A DNA stretch of 64,000 nt from Thalassotalea sp. PP2-459 (GTDB lineage Bacteria; Pseudomonadota; Gammaproteobacteria; Enterobacterales; Alteromonadaceae): NCBI RefSeq assembly GCF_001913705.1, contig NZ_MKQD01000054.1, positions 62,001-126,000 on the forward strand, given 5' to 3'. This document shows, in pieces, positions 45,431 to 56,407 of the stretch (positions within the stretch are counted from its first letter, which is position 1; every line of letters begins with the position of its first letter). The notes below the pieces were generated by a model. The model was not told the DNA's origin. It saw nothing but the letters and a program-made list of their open reading frames with translations, and did no database searches. Made by a program: the position numbers and the translations under genes.

Positions 45431-46075
45431 TTACTTCAATGCGTGACCAAGAGATTGTAAGTAAGCAATTAAGGCATCCATTTCAGTTTTGCCTTTTACT
45501 GCTAACTTAGCATTCTTGATATCTTCAGCTGAATATAATGGAATTGGATTACCATCTTCATCTTTATGGCTTCTATTTCTTGTTAAGAAATTAAACGTTT
45601 CCAATTTCTTTGCCGTTAAGTTGCCATCAAGTGTATTTTCGGCTAACCAAGGGAAGCCTGGCATATTAGATTCTGGTACCACTGAACGAGGATCGATCAA
45701 GTGCGCACGATGCCAGTCATCACTATATCGACCACCCACACGTGCTAGATCAGGACCAGTACGCTTAGAACCCCATAAAAATGGATGCTCCCATACATGC
45801 TCACCCGCAACAGAATAATGACCATAACGCTCTGTTTCCGCACGGAAAGGGCGGATCATTTGGCTATGACATACGTTACAACTTTCGCGGATATAGATGT
45901 CTCGTCCTTCGAGTTCTAATGCCGTATATGGACGTAAATTTTCTACTGGTTGCGTTGTTTCTTTTTGAAAGAAAAGTGGTGTTATTTCTACAAGACCACC
46001 AATGCTAATAGCGAAAATAGTAAAGATAAAGAACAAGCCTACACTTTTTTCGACTTTTTCATGTTTATTTTTCAT
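45431..46075 (-). CDS. ccoO: cbb3-type cytochrome c oxidase, monoheme subunit II
   Basis: A 214-aa membrane-anchored cytochrome c of the cbb3 oxidase. One N-terminal transmembrane helix ([20 protein letters not shown]) precedes the CNVCH heme site (residues about 67-71), then [35 protein letters not shown] and SNMPGFPWL with a probable Met ligand. AAGGGGG precedes the ATG. The gene begins 11 bases after ccoN. Confidence 0.96.
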   Translation of the reverse strand: MKNKHEKVEKSVGLFFIFTIFAISIGGLVEITPLFFQKETTQPVENLRPYTALELEGRDIYIRESCNVCHSQMIRPFRAETERYGHYSVAGEHVWEHPFLWGSKRTGPDLARVGGRYSDDWHRAHLIDPRSVVPESNMPGFPWLAENTLDGNLTAKKLETFNFLTRNRSHKDEDGNPIPLYSAEDIKNAKLAVKGKTEMDALIAYLQSLGHALK

Positions 46076-46086
46076 GTTCAGCCCCC

Positions 46087-47511
46087 TTATACTTGTTCAA
46101 CACGCTTAAGACTATTGTCTTCTGCGTAAATGGTTTTGAACATGTTGTAAGCCATTAATATAAAGCCAGCTACAACTAATACACCGCCTAAGAAACGGAT
46201 AATATAGAAAGGATATGAAGCGGTTAAGCTTTCTACAAAACTATACGTTAACGTACCGTCTGTATTGACAGCACGCCACATTAATCCTTGCATAACACCC
46301 GAAATCCACATTGCAACGATGTACAGAACTACACCCGCGGTGTGCATCCAAAAATGTACATTGATTAACTTAATGCTATACATACGGCCTTGGTTAAATA
46401 ACACAGGTATCAAGTGATACATTGCACCAATTGAAATCATGGCAACCCAACCTAATGCACCTGAATGAACGTGTCCGATAGTCCAGTCAGTGTAATGTGA
46501 TAATGCGTTTACTGATTTGATTGCCATCATAGGGCCTTCAAAAGTTGACATGCCATAGAAAGATAATGAAACAATTAAGAAGCGCAAAATTGGGTCGTAA
46601 CGTAATTTATGCCAAGCACCTGAAAGGGTCATAATACCGTTGATCATACCGCCCCAAGATGGAAGGAATAGAACAATAGACATTACCATACCAACACTTT
46701 GCGCCCAGTCAGGTAATGCAGTGTAATGTAGATGGTGAGGGCCAGCCCAGATATAAAGTGATACTAATGCCCAAAAGTGAACAATAGAGAGGCGATAAGA
46801 GTAAATTGGACGTTCAGCTTGTTTAGGCACAAAGTAATACATCATCCCTAAGAAGCCAGCTGTTAATAAGAAACCTACTGCATTATGACCATACCACCAC
46901 TGCATCATGGCATCGATAGCACCAGAGTAGATTGAATACGACTTCATCATCGATACCGGTATAACCATACTGTTACCAATGTGTAAAACAGCTACGGTAA
47001 GAATAAAACCGCCGAAGAACCAGTTAGCCACATAGATATGTGAAGTTTTTCTTTTTATTAATGTACCAAAAAAAACAATGATGTAAGACACCCACACGAC
47101 CGCGATCAAAATATCGATTGGCCATTCTAATTCAGCATATTCTTTACTAGAAGTATAACCAAGGGGCAAGGTGATTACCGCGAGCACGATAACGAGTTGC
47201 CAGCCCCAGAAGGTAAATGCTGCAAGGGAGCCGCCAAAAAGGCTGGTTTTACACGTTCTTTGTACAACAAAATATGAAGTCGCAAATAACGCACTGGTAC
47301 CAAAAGCAAAAATTACCGCATTGGTGTGAAGAGGACGTAATCGGGAATAGGTTAACCAAGGAGTATCAAAGTTTAACGCAGGCCATATGAGCTGCGCAGC
47401 AATAATAACACCAAGTAAAGTACCTACAATACCCCAAATTACAGTCATTACAGTAAACTGACGTACAACATTGTAGTTATAGTCAACTGCTGACGAATCA
47501 TTTTGAGTCAT
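46087..47511 (-). CDS. ccoN: cbb3-type cytochrome c oxidase, catalytic subunit I
   Basis: The heme-copper subunit that reduces oxygen with high affinity and pumps protons. ATG 47511 ([16 protein letters not shown]) has GGAAA 8 bases upstream, giving 474 aa; the longer frame from 47550 adds a non-homologous leader. Twelve hydrophobic segments carry the conserved histidines, seen in [39 protein letters not shown] and [14 protein letters not shown]. First gene of ccoNOQP. A candidate FNR site lies 162 bases upstream. Assembly genes (ccoGHIS) are not adjacent. Confidence 0.97.
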   Translation of the reverse strand: MTQNDSSAVDYNYNVVRQFTVMTVIWGIVGTLLGVIIAAQLIWPALNFDTPWLTYSRLRPLHTNAVIFAFGTSALFATSYFVVQRTCKTSLFGGSLAAFTFWGWQLVIVLAVITLPLGYTSSKEYAELEWPIDILIAVVWVSYIIVFFGTLIKRKTSHIYVANWFFGGFILTVAVLHIGNSMVIPVSMMKSYSIYSGAIDAMMQWWYGHNAVGFLLTAGFLGMMYYFVPKQAERPIYSYRLSIVHFWALVSLYIWAGPHHLHYTALPDWAQSVGMVMSIVLFLPSWGGMINGIMTLSGAWHKLRYDPILRFLIVSLSFYGMSTFEGPMMAIKSVNALSHYTDWTIGHVHSGALGWVAMISIGAMYHLIPVLFNQGRMYSIKLINVHFWMHTAGVVLYIVAMWISGVMQGLMWRAVNTDGTLTYSFVESLTASYPFYIIRFLGGVLVVAGFILMAYNMFKTIYAEDNSLKRVEQV

Positions 47512-47672
47512 GGTATGGTTTCCGCAGTTATAATTATAAAATAGTTTCAAATTGAAGAGTGATTTATAGTAATAGTTATAGCCTAAAAATTACTTAATCA
47601 CATAGCGAGTCTTAAACCCGCGCGAATAATAGACATTTAGCACCAAAAAGTCACCTGTAGATAAGAGAAAAT

Positions 47673-47686
47673 TTGTTTTAAATCAA
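47673..47686. promoter_or_regulatory. FNR/EtrA-type box candidate for ccoNOQP
   Basis: TTGTTTTAAATCAA matches the FNR consensus TTGAT-N4-ATCAA except for one base in the left arm. It lies between ccoN and the divergent small exported protein gene, where oxygen control of a high-affinity oxidase is expected. Confidence 0.5.
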
Positions 47687-47762
47687 AAAAAATCGTTAAA
47701 GTGTTTAATTTGTCATCAATTCCCTGTAAATTCCACATTTTTAAAGACTTACCCTGAATAAA

Positions 47763-48194
47763 ATGTATCGTAAATTTTTCTTAACTTTTCTTTTTTTGAT
47801 GCTAGTAAACTGTACAGATCATAAACCTGAAAAGACAATAAATCCAATTTGTATCGATGGGCAAAGTGCTTGCGTTGTTGAGGTTTTAAACAACCAAGTT
47901 GATCTAAAGTTCAATCAACAAAGGTTAGTCGCAGAAACGCCATTTATTATGCGAGTTGATTCAAGCAATAATAGCGAAATCATTAAAGTTACGGGCTATA
48001 TGGAAGGAGAAAATATGTACATGGGTAAAATACCGTTAATGTTTAACGCTGATAAAGAAGGGTACTATGAAGCGCAAGGATTTGTTGGTAGTTGTGGTAA
48101 TACAGGTATGCAGTGGCGTATATGGATAACAGTGACCAATAATGCTGAACAGTCTGAAACGTTTTCTATCACAGTACCTAGTTATTTGCGTTAA
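47763..48194 (+). CDS. Small exported protein, probable lipoprotein, unknown function
   Basis: A 143-aa protein with a basic start and hydrophobic stretch ending LVNC (residues 14-17), an atypical lipobox with Asn before the Cys. Two pairs of further cysteines (ICIDGQSACVV and FVGSCGNTG) could form a disulfide. I do not recognise the family; the central part looks like an immunoglobulin-like beta sandwich. It is divergent from ccoN, and such a partnership with oxidase genes might point to copper or heme handling, but there is no metal motif to support this. Its end overlaps the convergent LysE gene by 4 bases. Confidence 0.65.
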   Translation: MYRKFFLTFLFLMLVNCTDHKPEKTINPICIDGQSACVVEVLNNQVDLKFNQQRLVAETPFIMRVDSSNNSEIIKVTGYMEGENMYMGKIPLMFNADKEGYYEAQGFVGSCGNTGMQWRIWITVTNNAEQSETFSITVPSYLR

Positions 48195-48811
48195 CTCATT
48201 ACTAGCCATATCGCGACAAAAAACATCAGTAACGCAGAAGTTTTATTGAGTATTTTTACATTTTCATGTTTAGCTAATAGCAGAGAAAGCCCTTTACCAC
48301 CGGTGGCATAAATAAACATGCAAACAAACTCACAAATAAGAATAATGGTAACCAAAACAAATAATTGAGGTGGTAACGCGTAACTTTTGTTGATAAAGGG
48401 GGGCAATAAAGAAACCATAAATGCCCAACCTTTAGGGTTAGCTATGGCGGTGAAAAAGCCTTGTTTGAATAACGCGCTGATATCTGTTTGTTGAGACGTT
48501 GATATTTTACCATGTAAAGATAGCGTACCTTTACTACGCCACATTTGAATTGCTAGATAACTTAAATAACAAGCCCCGATAACCTTAAACAGCAAGAATA
48601 ATAAAGGGCTACTTAACATTAAGGTTGCCACGCCTAACACAGCAGAAATTGCTACAATAGCAACACCTAATAACTCACCATACATCATCCAACAGGTTTT
48701 TCTCACGCCAATACTCATGCCTAAACTGAGTGCTAGTGTCATGCACATGCCAGGCGTTAAACTGATCAAGAAGAAGGTCGATATAAAAAGAAGTATTGTT
48801 GAGAGATCCAT
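48191..48811 (-). CDS. LysE/RhtB-family amino-acid exporter
   Basis: A 206-aa inner-membrane protein with six hydrophobic segments. The N-terminus LLFISTFFLISLTPGMCMTLALSLGMSIG carries the TPG motif of the LysE/RhtB superfamily, and FFTAIANPKGWAFMVSLLP matches the conserved N-P-K region. Members export amino acids or derivatives such as homoserine lactone; the substrate here is unknown. It is a single gene on the minus strand, convergent with the small exported protein gene. Confidence 0.88.
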   Translation of the reverse strand: MDLSTILLFISTFFLISLTPGMCMTLALSLGMSIGVRKTCWMMYGELLGVAIVAISAVLGVATLMLSSPLLFLLFKVIGACYLSYLAIQMWRSKGTLSLHGKISTSQQTDISALFKQGFFTAIANPKGWAFMVSLLPPFINKSYALPPQLFVLVTIILICEFVCMFIYATGGKGLSLLLAKHENVKILNKTSALLMFFVAIWLVMS

Positions 48812-48987
48812 AATGTCGCTTTAAAAGTAAAATTAAGTGTTATTTATCGTGATTTTTTGTCGTTTTATCGATGCTTGAGTTGTTATACGTAAAGCTATGT
48901 AAATACCATTGTGAGTTTATAATGGGTTAAGTAACATATTTAATAACAAAAAGTTTTTAATTAATTTGTATATATAGCGAAACAATA

Positions 48988-50403
48988 ATGATTTTAGCTA
49001 AACCTTCAAACATCATAAGTTTAATTGTCAGTAGTGTATTATTTGCAGGGTGCAGCGCACCTTCAGCCATACACGAAAACACCCAAAACTTTACTGCGCC
49101 CGAAAAATGGCTAAGTGCCATGAGTGAGCAACAAACCCCTATTGTCAATAATTGGGTGAATAGCTTTCAGGATGAAACTTTGCTTACATTGATAGAACAG
49201 GCATTGAATAATAACCAAGAATATAAAAGTAATTATTATTCACTTATGTTGGCAGAACAGCAAGTAACAATTGCAGGGGCAACTTTATTACCTGAATTAA
49301 GTTTAACCGCAGAGCAATCACGCAGAAAAACAACCAGTAATACCACGCAATCTTATAATAATACCGCTGATATTTCTTTACAGTTAAGCTATGAAATTGA
49401 TTTATGGGGTAAATTATCAGCTCAGCAACGCCAAGCAAACTTGCAATACGCTGCAGCGAAAGCGCAACTAGAGCAACAGCGTTTGACATTAATCACTGAA
49501 GTAGCGAGTACGTGGTTTTCATTAGCAGAAGCTAATCAATTGCTTTCTCTGTATCAGGAGCGGGCAAAAAATTTATCTGATAACTTAGATATGATGGAGC
49601 GTTCATATCGATTAGGATTAAATCAAGCACTTGATGTCTATTTAGCTAAAAATGATGTCAGTAGCCAACTTGCTCGCGTAGCGGATCAACAACAACAAGT
49701 ACGACAAATTCAACGACAACTATTTTTATTATTAGGATCGCCAGAGCAACCTATTGGCTTTAACACTCAAGAGTTACCAGTGTTGAACGAAAATATTGCA
49801 GTTGGAACTCCTTCAGAAATACTAGCTCGCCGACCTGATCTAAAAAGTAGTTGGTATGACTTACTTGCTGCAGATGCAGGTTTAGCCATTGCACACAAAC
49901 AACGTTTTCCAAGCATTCAATTGCGTGCAAATATTGGTGATAGTGCCGATGATATCGGTAACTTATTAAGTGGGGACCCTTTAGCTTGGTCATTAATTGG
50001 TAGCTTAACTGCACCGATCTTTAATGCGGGTAAATTAGCGGCACAAGAAGAAATTTCTCGCATCACGGTTAAGCAAAAAGAACAACAATATTTGCAAAGC
50101 TTACACGCAAGTTTTGTTGAAGTTGAGAATGCTTTAAGCAATAGGCAAGCGCTTCAAGAAAGATATAGCCAATTTAATCAGTCGTTAGAAAATACCTTAG
50201 CGGCACAAAAGCTCGCCTTCGATCAATATATGAAGGGCTTAGTAACATATTCAACGGTACTTGAAGCACAACGACGAGCCTTTGATACCCAAACACAGCT
50301 AATACAGCTAACCAATCAAATATTACAAAATAAAATAACATTACATGCAGCCCTTGGTGGAAATACCAGTGAGTTGGCCAATGGTTTATGGAGCGATGAG
50401 TAA
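48988..50403 (+). CDS. Outer-membrane efflux lipoprotein, NodT/TolC family
   Basis: A 471-aa channel protein with a lipobox LFAGC (Cys near residue 22), then two repeats of the long helical hairpin and strand architecture of outer-membrane factors. Characteristic segments are LQLSYEIDLWGKLSAQQRQA, EILARRPDLKSSWYDLLAADAGLAIAHKQRFPSIQL and the second-repeat AFDQYMKGLVTYSTVLEAQR. It forms the exit duct of the RND pump encoded next. The adaptor gene starts 5 bases downstream. No strong ribosome site precedes the ATG. Confidence 0.93.
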   Translation: MILAKPSNIISLIVSSVLFAGCSAPSAIHENTQNFTAPEKWLSAMSEQQTPIVNNWVNSFQDETLLTLIEQALNNNQEYKSNYYSLMLAEQQVTIAGATLLPELSLTAEQSRRKTTSNTTQSYNNTADISLQLSYEIDLWGKLSAQQRQANLQYAAAKAQLEQQRLTLITEVASTWFSLAEANQLLSLYQERAKNLSDNLDMMERSYRLGLNQALDVYLAKNDVSSQLARVADQQQQVRQIQRQLFLLLGSPEQPIGFNTQELPVLNENIAVGTPSEILARRPDLKSSWYDLLAADAGLAIAHKQRFPSIQLRANIGDSADDIGNLLSGDPLAWSLIGSLTAPIFNAGKLAAQEEISRITVKQKEQQYLQSLHASFVEVENALSNRQALQERYSQFNQSLENTLAAQKLAFDQYMKGLVTYSTVLEAQRRAFDTQTQLIQLTNQILQNKITLHAALGGNTSELANGLWSDE

Positions 50404-50408
50404 CTACT

Positions 50409-51686
50409 ATGAAAAAGCTTAAATTAACGTTTATTCTTCCTTTAATTGTGATTATCGCGTGTGTCGTAATCGCAATGTTTATTATCGGTAATCCACCACA
50501 GAGTAAAAGACAAGCACCAAAGCGTGTAGCGCAATTAGATGTAGATGTAAAAACCATCAATCCAACGAGCTTTACAGTCATTATTGAAAGTTATGGAACG
50601 GTAAAACCAAGAACGCAAAGCATTCTATATCCTCAAGTATCAGGCCAAATCGTGAGTATTTCTGAAAAGTTTCAAGCGGGTGGCTTCTTTGAAAAAGGAG
50701 ATGAACTTGTTCGTCTTGATGACCGTGACTTAAAGGCAGAAGTTGCGATAGCGAAATCAAATTTATTGAACGCTCGTCAAACATATAGTGAAGAACAAGC
50801 AAGAGTAGAACAGGCTAAACAAGACTGGACGCGATTAGGTAATAACGAACAAGCGCCAGATCTTGTGATGAGAAAACCACAAATTCAAGCGGCGAAAGCA
50901 AATGTTGAATCAGCACAAGCAAGTTTGCATAAAGCTGAACTTGCATTAGAACGAACACGTATAATTGCACCTTTCTCTGGCAGAATATTAAGCAAAAATG
51001 TCGATGTGGGTCAGTTGGTATCTACAGGAACACAATTGGCTGAAATTTATGCGATTGATTATGTTGAAATTCGTTTACCGCTTAAAAATAAAGATTTACC
51101 TTATATCGATTTACCTGAAAATACGCGTTTATCACAAGCACAGGTGCAACCTGAGGTACGCTTTGAGTCTAGCTTGGTAAAGGAGCAATTTTGGCAAGGT
51201 AAGGTAGTACGCACAGAGGGCGCCTATGATGTTAACTCTCAGCAATTATATGTTGTAGCACAAATTACAGACCCTTATGGTATTGAAGTTAACAATGGCA
51301 TGCCGATAAAAATCGGTCAGTATGTTAGTGCTGAAATTACGGGTAAAACCGTTGAAGGTGCTATCACGATTCCGAACAGAGCTATTTACCAAGGAAGTTA
51401 CGTCTATGTTGTTGAAGATAATGTGTTAATTCGTAAAGAAATCACCACGACATGGCAGAACGACAAGGTTGCTATTATTGATCAAGGTCTCGTTGAAGGT
51501 GATTTGCTTGTATTAACGCCGTTAGGTCAAGTCACTTCGGGTACACGTGTGGCGATAAACGAGCGTGATGGGCAAATTGCCAACAGCAATGATAAGCCTA
51601 AGCGAACGATGAAAAAAGACGGTAAAAAAGGCAATAAGTTAACTAACCAAGCTGCTCGCAAGCAACCTCAAGGAGGTGAGCTATGA
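50409..51686 (+). CDS. RND efflux periplasmic adaptor subunit
   Basis: A 425-aa membrane-fusion protein with an N-terminal signal/anchor helix (LTFILPLIVIIACVVIAMFIIG). It has a split lipoyl domain (RTQSILYPQVSGQIVSISEK and RTRIIAPFSGRILSKNVDVG), an alpha-helical hairpin between the halves (about residues 115-185), a beta-barrel domain and a Lys-rich C-terminal tail. It links the RND pump to the outer-membrane channel. AGGAGG lies near its 3' end as the ribosome site for the pump gene, which overlaps it by 4 bases. Confidence 0.94.
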   Translation: MKKLKLTFILPLIVIIACVVIAMFIIGNPPQSKRQAPKRVAQLDVDVKTINPTSFTVIIESYGTVKPRTQSILYPQVSGQIVSISEKFQAGGFFEKGDELVRLDDRDLKAEVAIAKSNLLNARQTYSEEQARVEQAKQDWTRLGNNEQAPDLVMRKPQIQAAKANVESAQASLHKAELALERTRIIAPFSGRILSKNVDVGQLVSTGTQLAEIYAIDYVEIRLPLKNKDLPYIDLPENTRLSQAQVQPEVRFESSLVKEQFWQGKVVRTEGAYDVNSQQLYVVAQITDPYGIEVNNGMPIKIGQYVSAEITGKTVEGAITIPNRAIYQGSYVYVVEDNVLIRKEITTTWQNDKVAIIDQGLVEGDLLVLTPLGQVTSGTRVAINERDGQIANSNDKPKRTMKKDGKKGNKLTNQAARKQPQGGEL

Positions 51687-54600
51687 TCGCTTGGTTTGCT
51701 CGAAATCATGTAGCCGCTAATTTGTTGATGATCACCATCTTAATGATGGGTGTGATGTCAATAAAAAGTAATATTCCACTCGAAGTATTTCCTTCATTTG
51801 AATCAGACATTGTCAACGTTTCAGTAAGTTTACGTGGAGCAACACCTGAAGATGTTGAAAAAGGGGTTGCGATCAGAATTGAAGAAGCTGTAGAAGACCT
51901 TGAAGGTATTGAAAAAATCAGCAGCACTTCAACTGAAGGCTCTGCAAGGGTGCGTATTGAAGCGGATTCTGGCTACGATGCACGAGAGCTTCTAAATGAT
52001 GTTAAAAGCCGCGTTGATGCGATTAACACATTCCCTGGGGAAGCTGAAAAACCTGTCATTTCGTTACTACAACGTAAAAGAGAAGTTATTGCAGTCACTG
52101 TTGCTTCTGATTATAGCGAAAAAGAGATCAGAACCTTTGCGGAACAAGTGCGCGATGATTTATTAACGTTACCAGAAATTACACAAGTGTCGTTAGATGC
52201 GGTGCGTGACTATGAAATTAATATTGAAGTGAGCCAACAAAAATTACGTCAATATCAAATAAGCATTACTGATATTGCAACTGCTGTTCAAAACAGTTCA
52301 TCTGATATGTCCGCAGGGAACATTCGTACTGATGGTGGTGATGTATTAGTGCGAAGTAAAGGGCAAGCATATCGCAAAGATGAATTTGAACAGATTGTGA
52401 TCAAAACCAATGCTGATGGTTCTATTATTCATGTAAGTGATGTTGCTACCGTTAATGATGGTTTTGAAGAAACACCTATGCGTGCTAGGTTCAATGGTAA
52501 GCAAGGTGCGATGATTGAAGTTTATCGTATAGGTGATCAGAACGCGATAGATGTTGCTGATGCTGTAAAAGCATATATTGAAGATCGTCAATCTACCTTG
52601 CCCAAAGGGTTCGAACTTAGTTATTGGGATGATGACTCTGAAATCGTAAAGAGCCGCTTAAATACGCTTATCAGTAATGCACTACAAGGTGGCTTCCTCG
52701 TATTGATTTTATTGACATTATTTTTACGTCCAACCATTGCTTTTTGGGTATTTATTGGTATCCCGGTTAGTTTTATGGGCGCATTTATCATGATGCCGGT
52801 ATTTGATATCTCAATTAATATTATGAGTTTATTTGGTTTTATATTAGTGCTGGGGATCGTGGTTGATGATGCCATAGTCACCGGTGAAAATATTTACCGG
52901 CATTCCCAAACGGCATCAAGTGGCTTAGAAGCTGCGGTAAAAGGCACTGAAGAGGTGGCTACTCCAGTTACCTTTGGTATTTTAACAACCGTTGCAGCAT
53001 TTTTACCTTTAGCGTTTATTGACGGCATGCGCGGTGCGATTTTCGCACAAATTCCTGTCGTTGTGATACCGGTTTTATTGTTTTCCCTTATTGAGTCAAA
53101 GTTTGTTTTACCGTCGCATTTAAAACATTTAAAAATTCGTAATAAAGATACCGATAATTCGACCGGATCACGTTTTAGTCGTTGGCAGCAAAATTTTGCT
53201 GATGGCTTTGAAGGCGCAATTATTCGCTACTATAAACCCATTCTGGCGATTGCAACAAAGCATCGTCTAACTACGCTAAGTTTATTCATTGGGGTGTTCT
53301 TCATTATCATCGCATTTATTATGTCAGGCTGGACAAAGTTTGTCTTTTTCCCTCGTATAGCCAGTGAAACAGCTCGTGCAAACTTAACGATGCCAGTTGG
53401 AACTAATTATGACGTGGTAGATAGCTACGTCGTTAAAATGGCAAATGCAGCGAGAGAATTACAAGATAAATATCGTGATGAGAATGGCACCAGTATTATT
53501 TTAAATGTATTGGCTATCACACGTAACGAACAAGGACGTGTACGCTTTGAAATTACCCCCGCAGATGAAAATCATTCTGGTGTAGGTACCAGACAACTTG
53601 TGAATGAATGGCGAGAATTAATTGGAAAAGTGCCTGGTGCTGAAAGCTTAACCTTTAGAGCCGAAATAGGCCGTGGTGGTGATCCTATTGATATTCAATT
53701 AGCAGCTAATGATTTAGACACATTAAAAGAAGTGTCAGAACAAGTAAAAGAGCGGCTAAGAACCTATCCTACAGCATTTGAAATTTCAGATAGCTTGTCT
53801 AATGGTAAGCAAGAACTTGAGATTGAATTGACCGAACAGGGTCATGCATTGGGAATTTCCCGCACCACTATTACTCGTCAGGTTAGGAATGCATTCTTTG
53901 GTGCACAAATCCAGCGCATACAACGCGGAAGAGATGACGTCAGAGTGATGATCAAATTTCCACTATCTGAACGGCAGTCGGTTGCCAACTTAAATGAAAT
54001 GCTGATTGCAACACCAAGCGGAGGGCAAGTTCCTTTGTCTCATGTTGCCACACTAAAAGCCGGTAAAAGTCCGTCTGCAATCAACCGTATAGATCGATAT
54101 AGAACAGTGAATGTAACTGCAGATGTTGATAAAGAAAGTACCAATATGACGGTGCTAAATAATGATTTAAGGCCTTTTATGGAATCATTAGTGGCTAAAT
54201 ATCCTGGGGTCTCGTTTACTATGGAAGGCGAAGCTAGAGAGCAAAGTGATTCATTCAGTAGCTTACAATTAGGTTTAACTTTTGTGTTTTTCATTATTTA
54301 CTGCTTATTGGCTATCCCATTTAAGTCGTACATACAACCATTAATCGTAATGTCTGTGATACCGTTTGGTGCAATTGGCGCGGTTATTGGGCACTGGATC
54401 ATGGGAATGGATCTCACAATAATGAGTTTACTCGGTATTATGGCGTTGATTGGCGTCGTGGTTAACGATAGCTTAGTACTCGTTGATTTTATTAATAAAC
54501 GCCGTGCAGAAGGTATTGCTTTAATGGAAGCAGTATTAACAGCAGGACAATCAAGGTTCAGACCCGTAATGTTAACATCGTTAACGACGTTTATAGGTTT

Positions 54601-54784
54601 AATGCCACTATTATTTGAAAAAGCGACACAAGCGCAGTTCTTGATCCCAATGGCGGTATCGCTCGGTTTTGGTATTATTTTCGCCACGTTTATTACGCTA
54701 ATTTTAATACCAGTTAACTATTTACTGGTAGAAGATGTCAAAAGGTTTGCTAAAATGACAAAAGCAAAACTTACCACTGCATAA
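51683..54784 (+). CDS. RND efflux pump, inner-membrane permease (AcrB/HAE1-like)
   Basis: A 1033-aa proton-driven pump with 12 transmembrane helices and two large periplasmic domains. It begins [25 protein letters not shown], the form usual in the environmental branch of HAE1 pumps. The proton-relay acidic pair is in helix 4 ([17 protein letters not shown]), and [18 protein letters not shown] marks helix 10. Substrates cannot be read from sequence; drugs, detergents or fatty acids are possible. AAGGAGG is at good distance and the ATGA overlap couples it to the adaptor. hinT follows 8 bases later, possibly by read-through. Confidence 0.95.
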   Translation: MIAWFARNHVAANLLMITILMMGVMSIKSNIPLEVFPSFESDIVNVSVSLRGATPEDVEKGVAIRIEEAVEDLEGIEKISSTSTEGSARVRIEADSGYDARELLNDVKSRVDAINTFPGEAEKPVISLLQRKREVIAVTVASDYSEKEIRTFAEQVRDDLLTLPEITQVSLDAVRDYEINIEVSQQKLRQYQISITDIATAVQNSSSDMSAGNIRTDGGDVLVRSKGQAYRKDEFEQIVIKTNADGSIIHVSDVATVNDGFEETPMRARFNGKQGAMIEVYRIGDQNAIDVADAVKAYIEDRQSTLPKGFELSYWDDDSEIVKSRLNTLISNALQGGFLVLILLTLFLRPTIAFWVFIGIPVSFMGAFIMMPVFDISINIMSLFGFILVLGIVVDDAIVTGENIYRHSQTASSGLEAAVKGTEEVATPVTFGILTTVAAFLPLAFIDGMRGAIFAQIPVVVIPVLLFSLIESKFVLPSHLKHLKIRNKDTDNSTGSRFSRWQQNFADGFEGAIIRYYKPILAIATKHRLTTLSLFIGVFFIIIAFIMSGWTKFVFFPRIASETARANLTMPVGTNYDVVDSYVVKMANAARELQDKYRDENGTSIILNVLAITRNEQGRVRFEITPADENHSGVGTRQLVNEWRELIGKVPGAESLTFRAEIGRGGDPIDIQLAANDLDTLKEVSEQVKERLRTYPTAFEISDSLSNGKQELEIELTEQGHALGISRTTITRQVRNAFFGAQIQRIQRGRDDVRVMIKFPLSERQSVANLNEMLIATPSGGQVPLSHVATLKAGKSPSAINRIDRYRTVNVTADVDKESTNMTVLNNDLRPFMESLVAKYPGVSFTMEGEAREQSDSFSSLQLGLTFVFFIIYCLLAIPFKSYIQPLIVMSVIPFGAIGAVIGHWIMGMDLTIMSLLGIMALIGVVVNDSLVLVDFINKRRAEGIALMEAVLTAGQSRFRPVMLTSLTTFIGLMPLLFEKATQAQFLIPMAVSLGFGIIFATFITLILIPVNYLLVEDVKRFAKMTKAKLTTA

Positions 54785-54792
54785 GGTTTACT

Positions 54793-55146
54793 ATGGCTGA
54801 AGAAACAATATTTTCAAAAATTGTTCGTCAAGAGATCCCAACGGATCTTTTATATCAAGATGAATTAGTGACGGCGTTTCGGGACATCTCACCGCAAGCA
54901 AGCACGCATATCTTGATCATACCGAATAAATTGATCCCAACGGTTAATGATATCGAAGCAGACGATGAGTTAATTATGGGACGCCTATTTACTGTCGCGA
55001 AAAAGTTAGCGAAAGAAGAAGGCATTGCAGAAGACGGTTTTCGTTTGATCATGAATTGTAATCAACATGGTGGACAAGAAGTTTATCACATTCATCTTCA
55101 CTTACTTGGCGGGCAACCACTGGGTAAAATGGTATCGTTGCCTTAA
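54793..55146 (+). CDS. hinT: HIT-family purine nucleoside phosphoramidase
   Basis: A 117-aa histidine-triad protein that hydrolyses AMP-linked phosphoramidates such as lysyl-AMP. The active-site triad is plain in [11 protein letters not shown] near residues 98-108, and the N-terminal [30 protein letters not shown] is typical. AAGG lies 7 bases before the ATG. It is only 8 bases after the RND pump gene and is ended by a terminator. Confidence 0.95.
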   Translation: MAEETIFSKIVRQEIPTDLLYQDELVTAFRDISPQASTHILIIPNKLIPTVNDIEADDELIMGRLFTVAKKLAKEEGIAEDGFRLIMNCNQHGGQEVYHIHLHLLGGQPLGKMVSLP

Positions 55147-55153
55147 TTGTTAG

Positions 55154-55175
55154 AAGGCGGCATTCGCCGCCTTTT
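55154..55175 (+). terminator. Terminator after hinT
   Basis: AAGGCGGC / GCCGCCTT, an 8-bp stem with a 4-base loop, followed by TT; it closes the efflux-hinT run. Confidence 0.8.
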
Positions 55176-55338
55176 AAATTCCCTATCAATCTCGAAAGAC
55201 AGCAGACCTTAATAACCGCAATGTTTGCCAAGCAAACGTAAAATGAGATAAGTCGTACATTTGTCACGACTAGCGGTAATGCGCCATACCACTACGTACA
55301 TCATAATGATAAGTAACGGAGAAAAATAGGTTGTTTTT

Positions 55339-56403
55339 GTGAATTGGACGAAGTTAATAGAAGATAGAAACCGTTTATTTTGGTTAATGCACACTGCGGG
55401 TTGGTTTGGCTTTGCGCTTGTTCATTACCTTGGGTCATTATTGCACGATCTACGTGATATATTTACGGTGATTATCTTATTAAATGCCTATGCTGGTTGG
55501 TTGTTTACCATTCCACTGCGTTATGTATATCGTAAAATATGGAACTTCACCCCGTTAAAAATAGCCTTGTATGTTCTTGCATGCTCATACATTACCGGCC
55601 TAATTTGGCAAGTAGTGCAAAACATTAACTATTGGGAAATTTATAAGCATGGTTATCGCCCTGATAACTTGATTTATTACGCTAGAAATACCACGTTTTC
55701 ATTCTTTATTGTACTGAGTTGGAGCTTGCTGTACTTCGGGACTAAATATTATCAAATGCTGCAAAAAGAAAAACAAAACGTGCTAAAAGCCAATACCGTT
55801 GCACATGAAGCACAACTTAAAATGCTTAGGTATCAGTTAAACCCACATTTTTTGTTTAATACATTAAATGCCATTTCTACCTTAATTTTAGTGAATGAAA
55901 ATAATACCGCTAATAAAATGGTCACCAAATTGAGCGAATTTTTACGATATTCACTTGATAAAGATCCCATGAAGAAAGTAACGCTTGAAAGCGAGTTGCA
56001 AGCATTAAAGTTGTATCTTGATATTGAAAAGGTACGGTTTGAAGAGCGGTTACAGGTTAATTTTACAGTCGATGCAAATTGTCAAAAAGCATTGGTGCCG
56101 AGCATGATCCTTCAACCGTTAGCTGAAAATTCAATTAAGCACGCTATTGCCGTACAAGAACAAGGTGGCGCGATAAATGTTAATGTGTCCAGTTTTGGTA
56201 ATGATCTATTACTTGAGTTATCTGATAATGGTCCTGGCGCTGAAATATCAAATGGTAATTTATATCGAGAAAATGGAGTAGGGCTTGCCAATACAAGAGA
56301 GCGCTTACAAGCGCTTTATGATGTGAATTTTTCACTTGTTGTATCCAATAATACGCCAAATGGTGTTAAAGTGAACATCAGAATGCCATACGAAGTTGGG
56401 TAA
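55339..56403 (+). CDS. LytS-type membrane sensor histidine kinase
   Basis: A 354-aa protein. The N-terminal half has four transmembrane segments (about residues 15-33, 40-60, 72-92 and 118-136) with no separate sensor domain. The kinase half carries the His_kinase H-box RYQLNPHFLFNTLNAIS (phospho-accepting His near residue 170) and the ATPase sequences SMILQPLAENSIKHAI and DNGPGAE, then GVGLANTRERLQ. The start is GTG 55339 with AGG about 8 bases upstream. The regulator gene follows after 4 bases. The signal is unknown; relatives sense envelope state or small metabolites. Confidence 0.9.
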   Translation: MNWTKLIEDRNRLFWLMHTAGWFGFALVHYLGSLLHDLRDIFTVIILLNAYAGWLFTIPLRYVYRKIWNFTPLKIALYVLACSYITGLIWQVVQNINYWEIYKHGYRPDNLIYYARNTTFSFFIVLSWSLLYFGTKYYQMLQKEKQNVLKANTVAHEAQLKMLRYQLNPHFLFNTLNAISTLILVNENNTANKMVTKLSEFLRYSLDKDPMKKVTLESELQALKLYLDIEKVRFEERLQVNFTVDANCQKALVPSMILQPLAENSIKHAIAVQEQGGAINVNVSSFGNDLLLELSDNGPGAEISNGNLYRENGVGLANTRERLQALYDVNFSLVVSNNTPNGVKVNIRMPYEVG

Positions 56404-56407
56404 ATTA

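Noticed and set aside
47512-47550. Longer reading frame for ccoN
   Set aside because: The 13 extra residues do not resemble CcoN, and GGAAA before ATG 47511 supports the shorter form.
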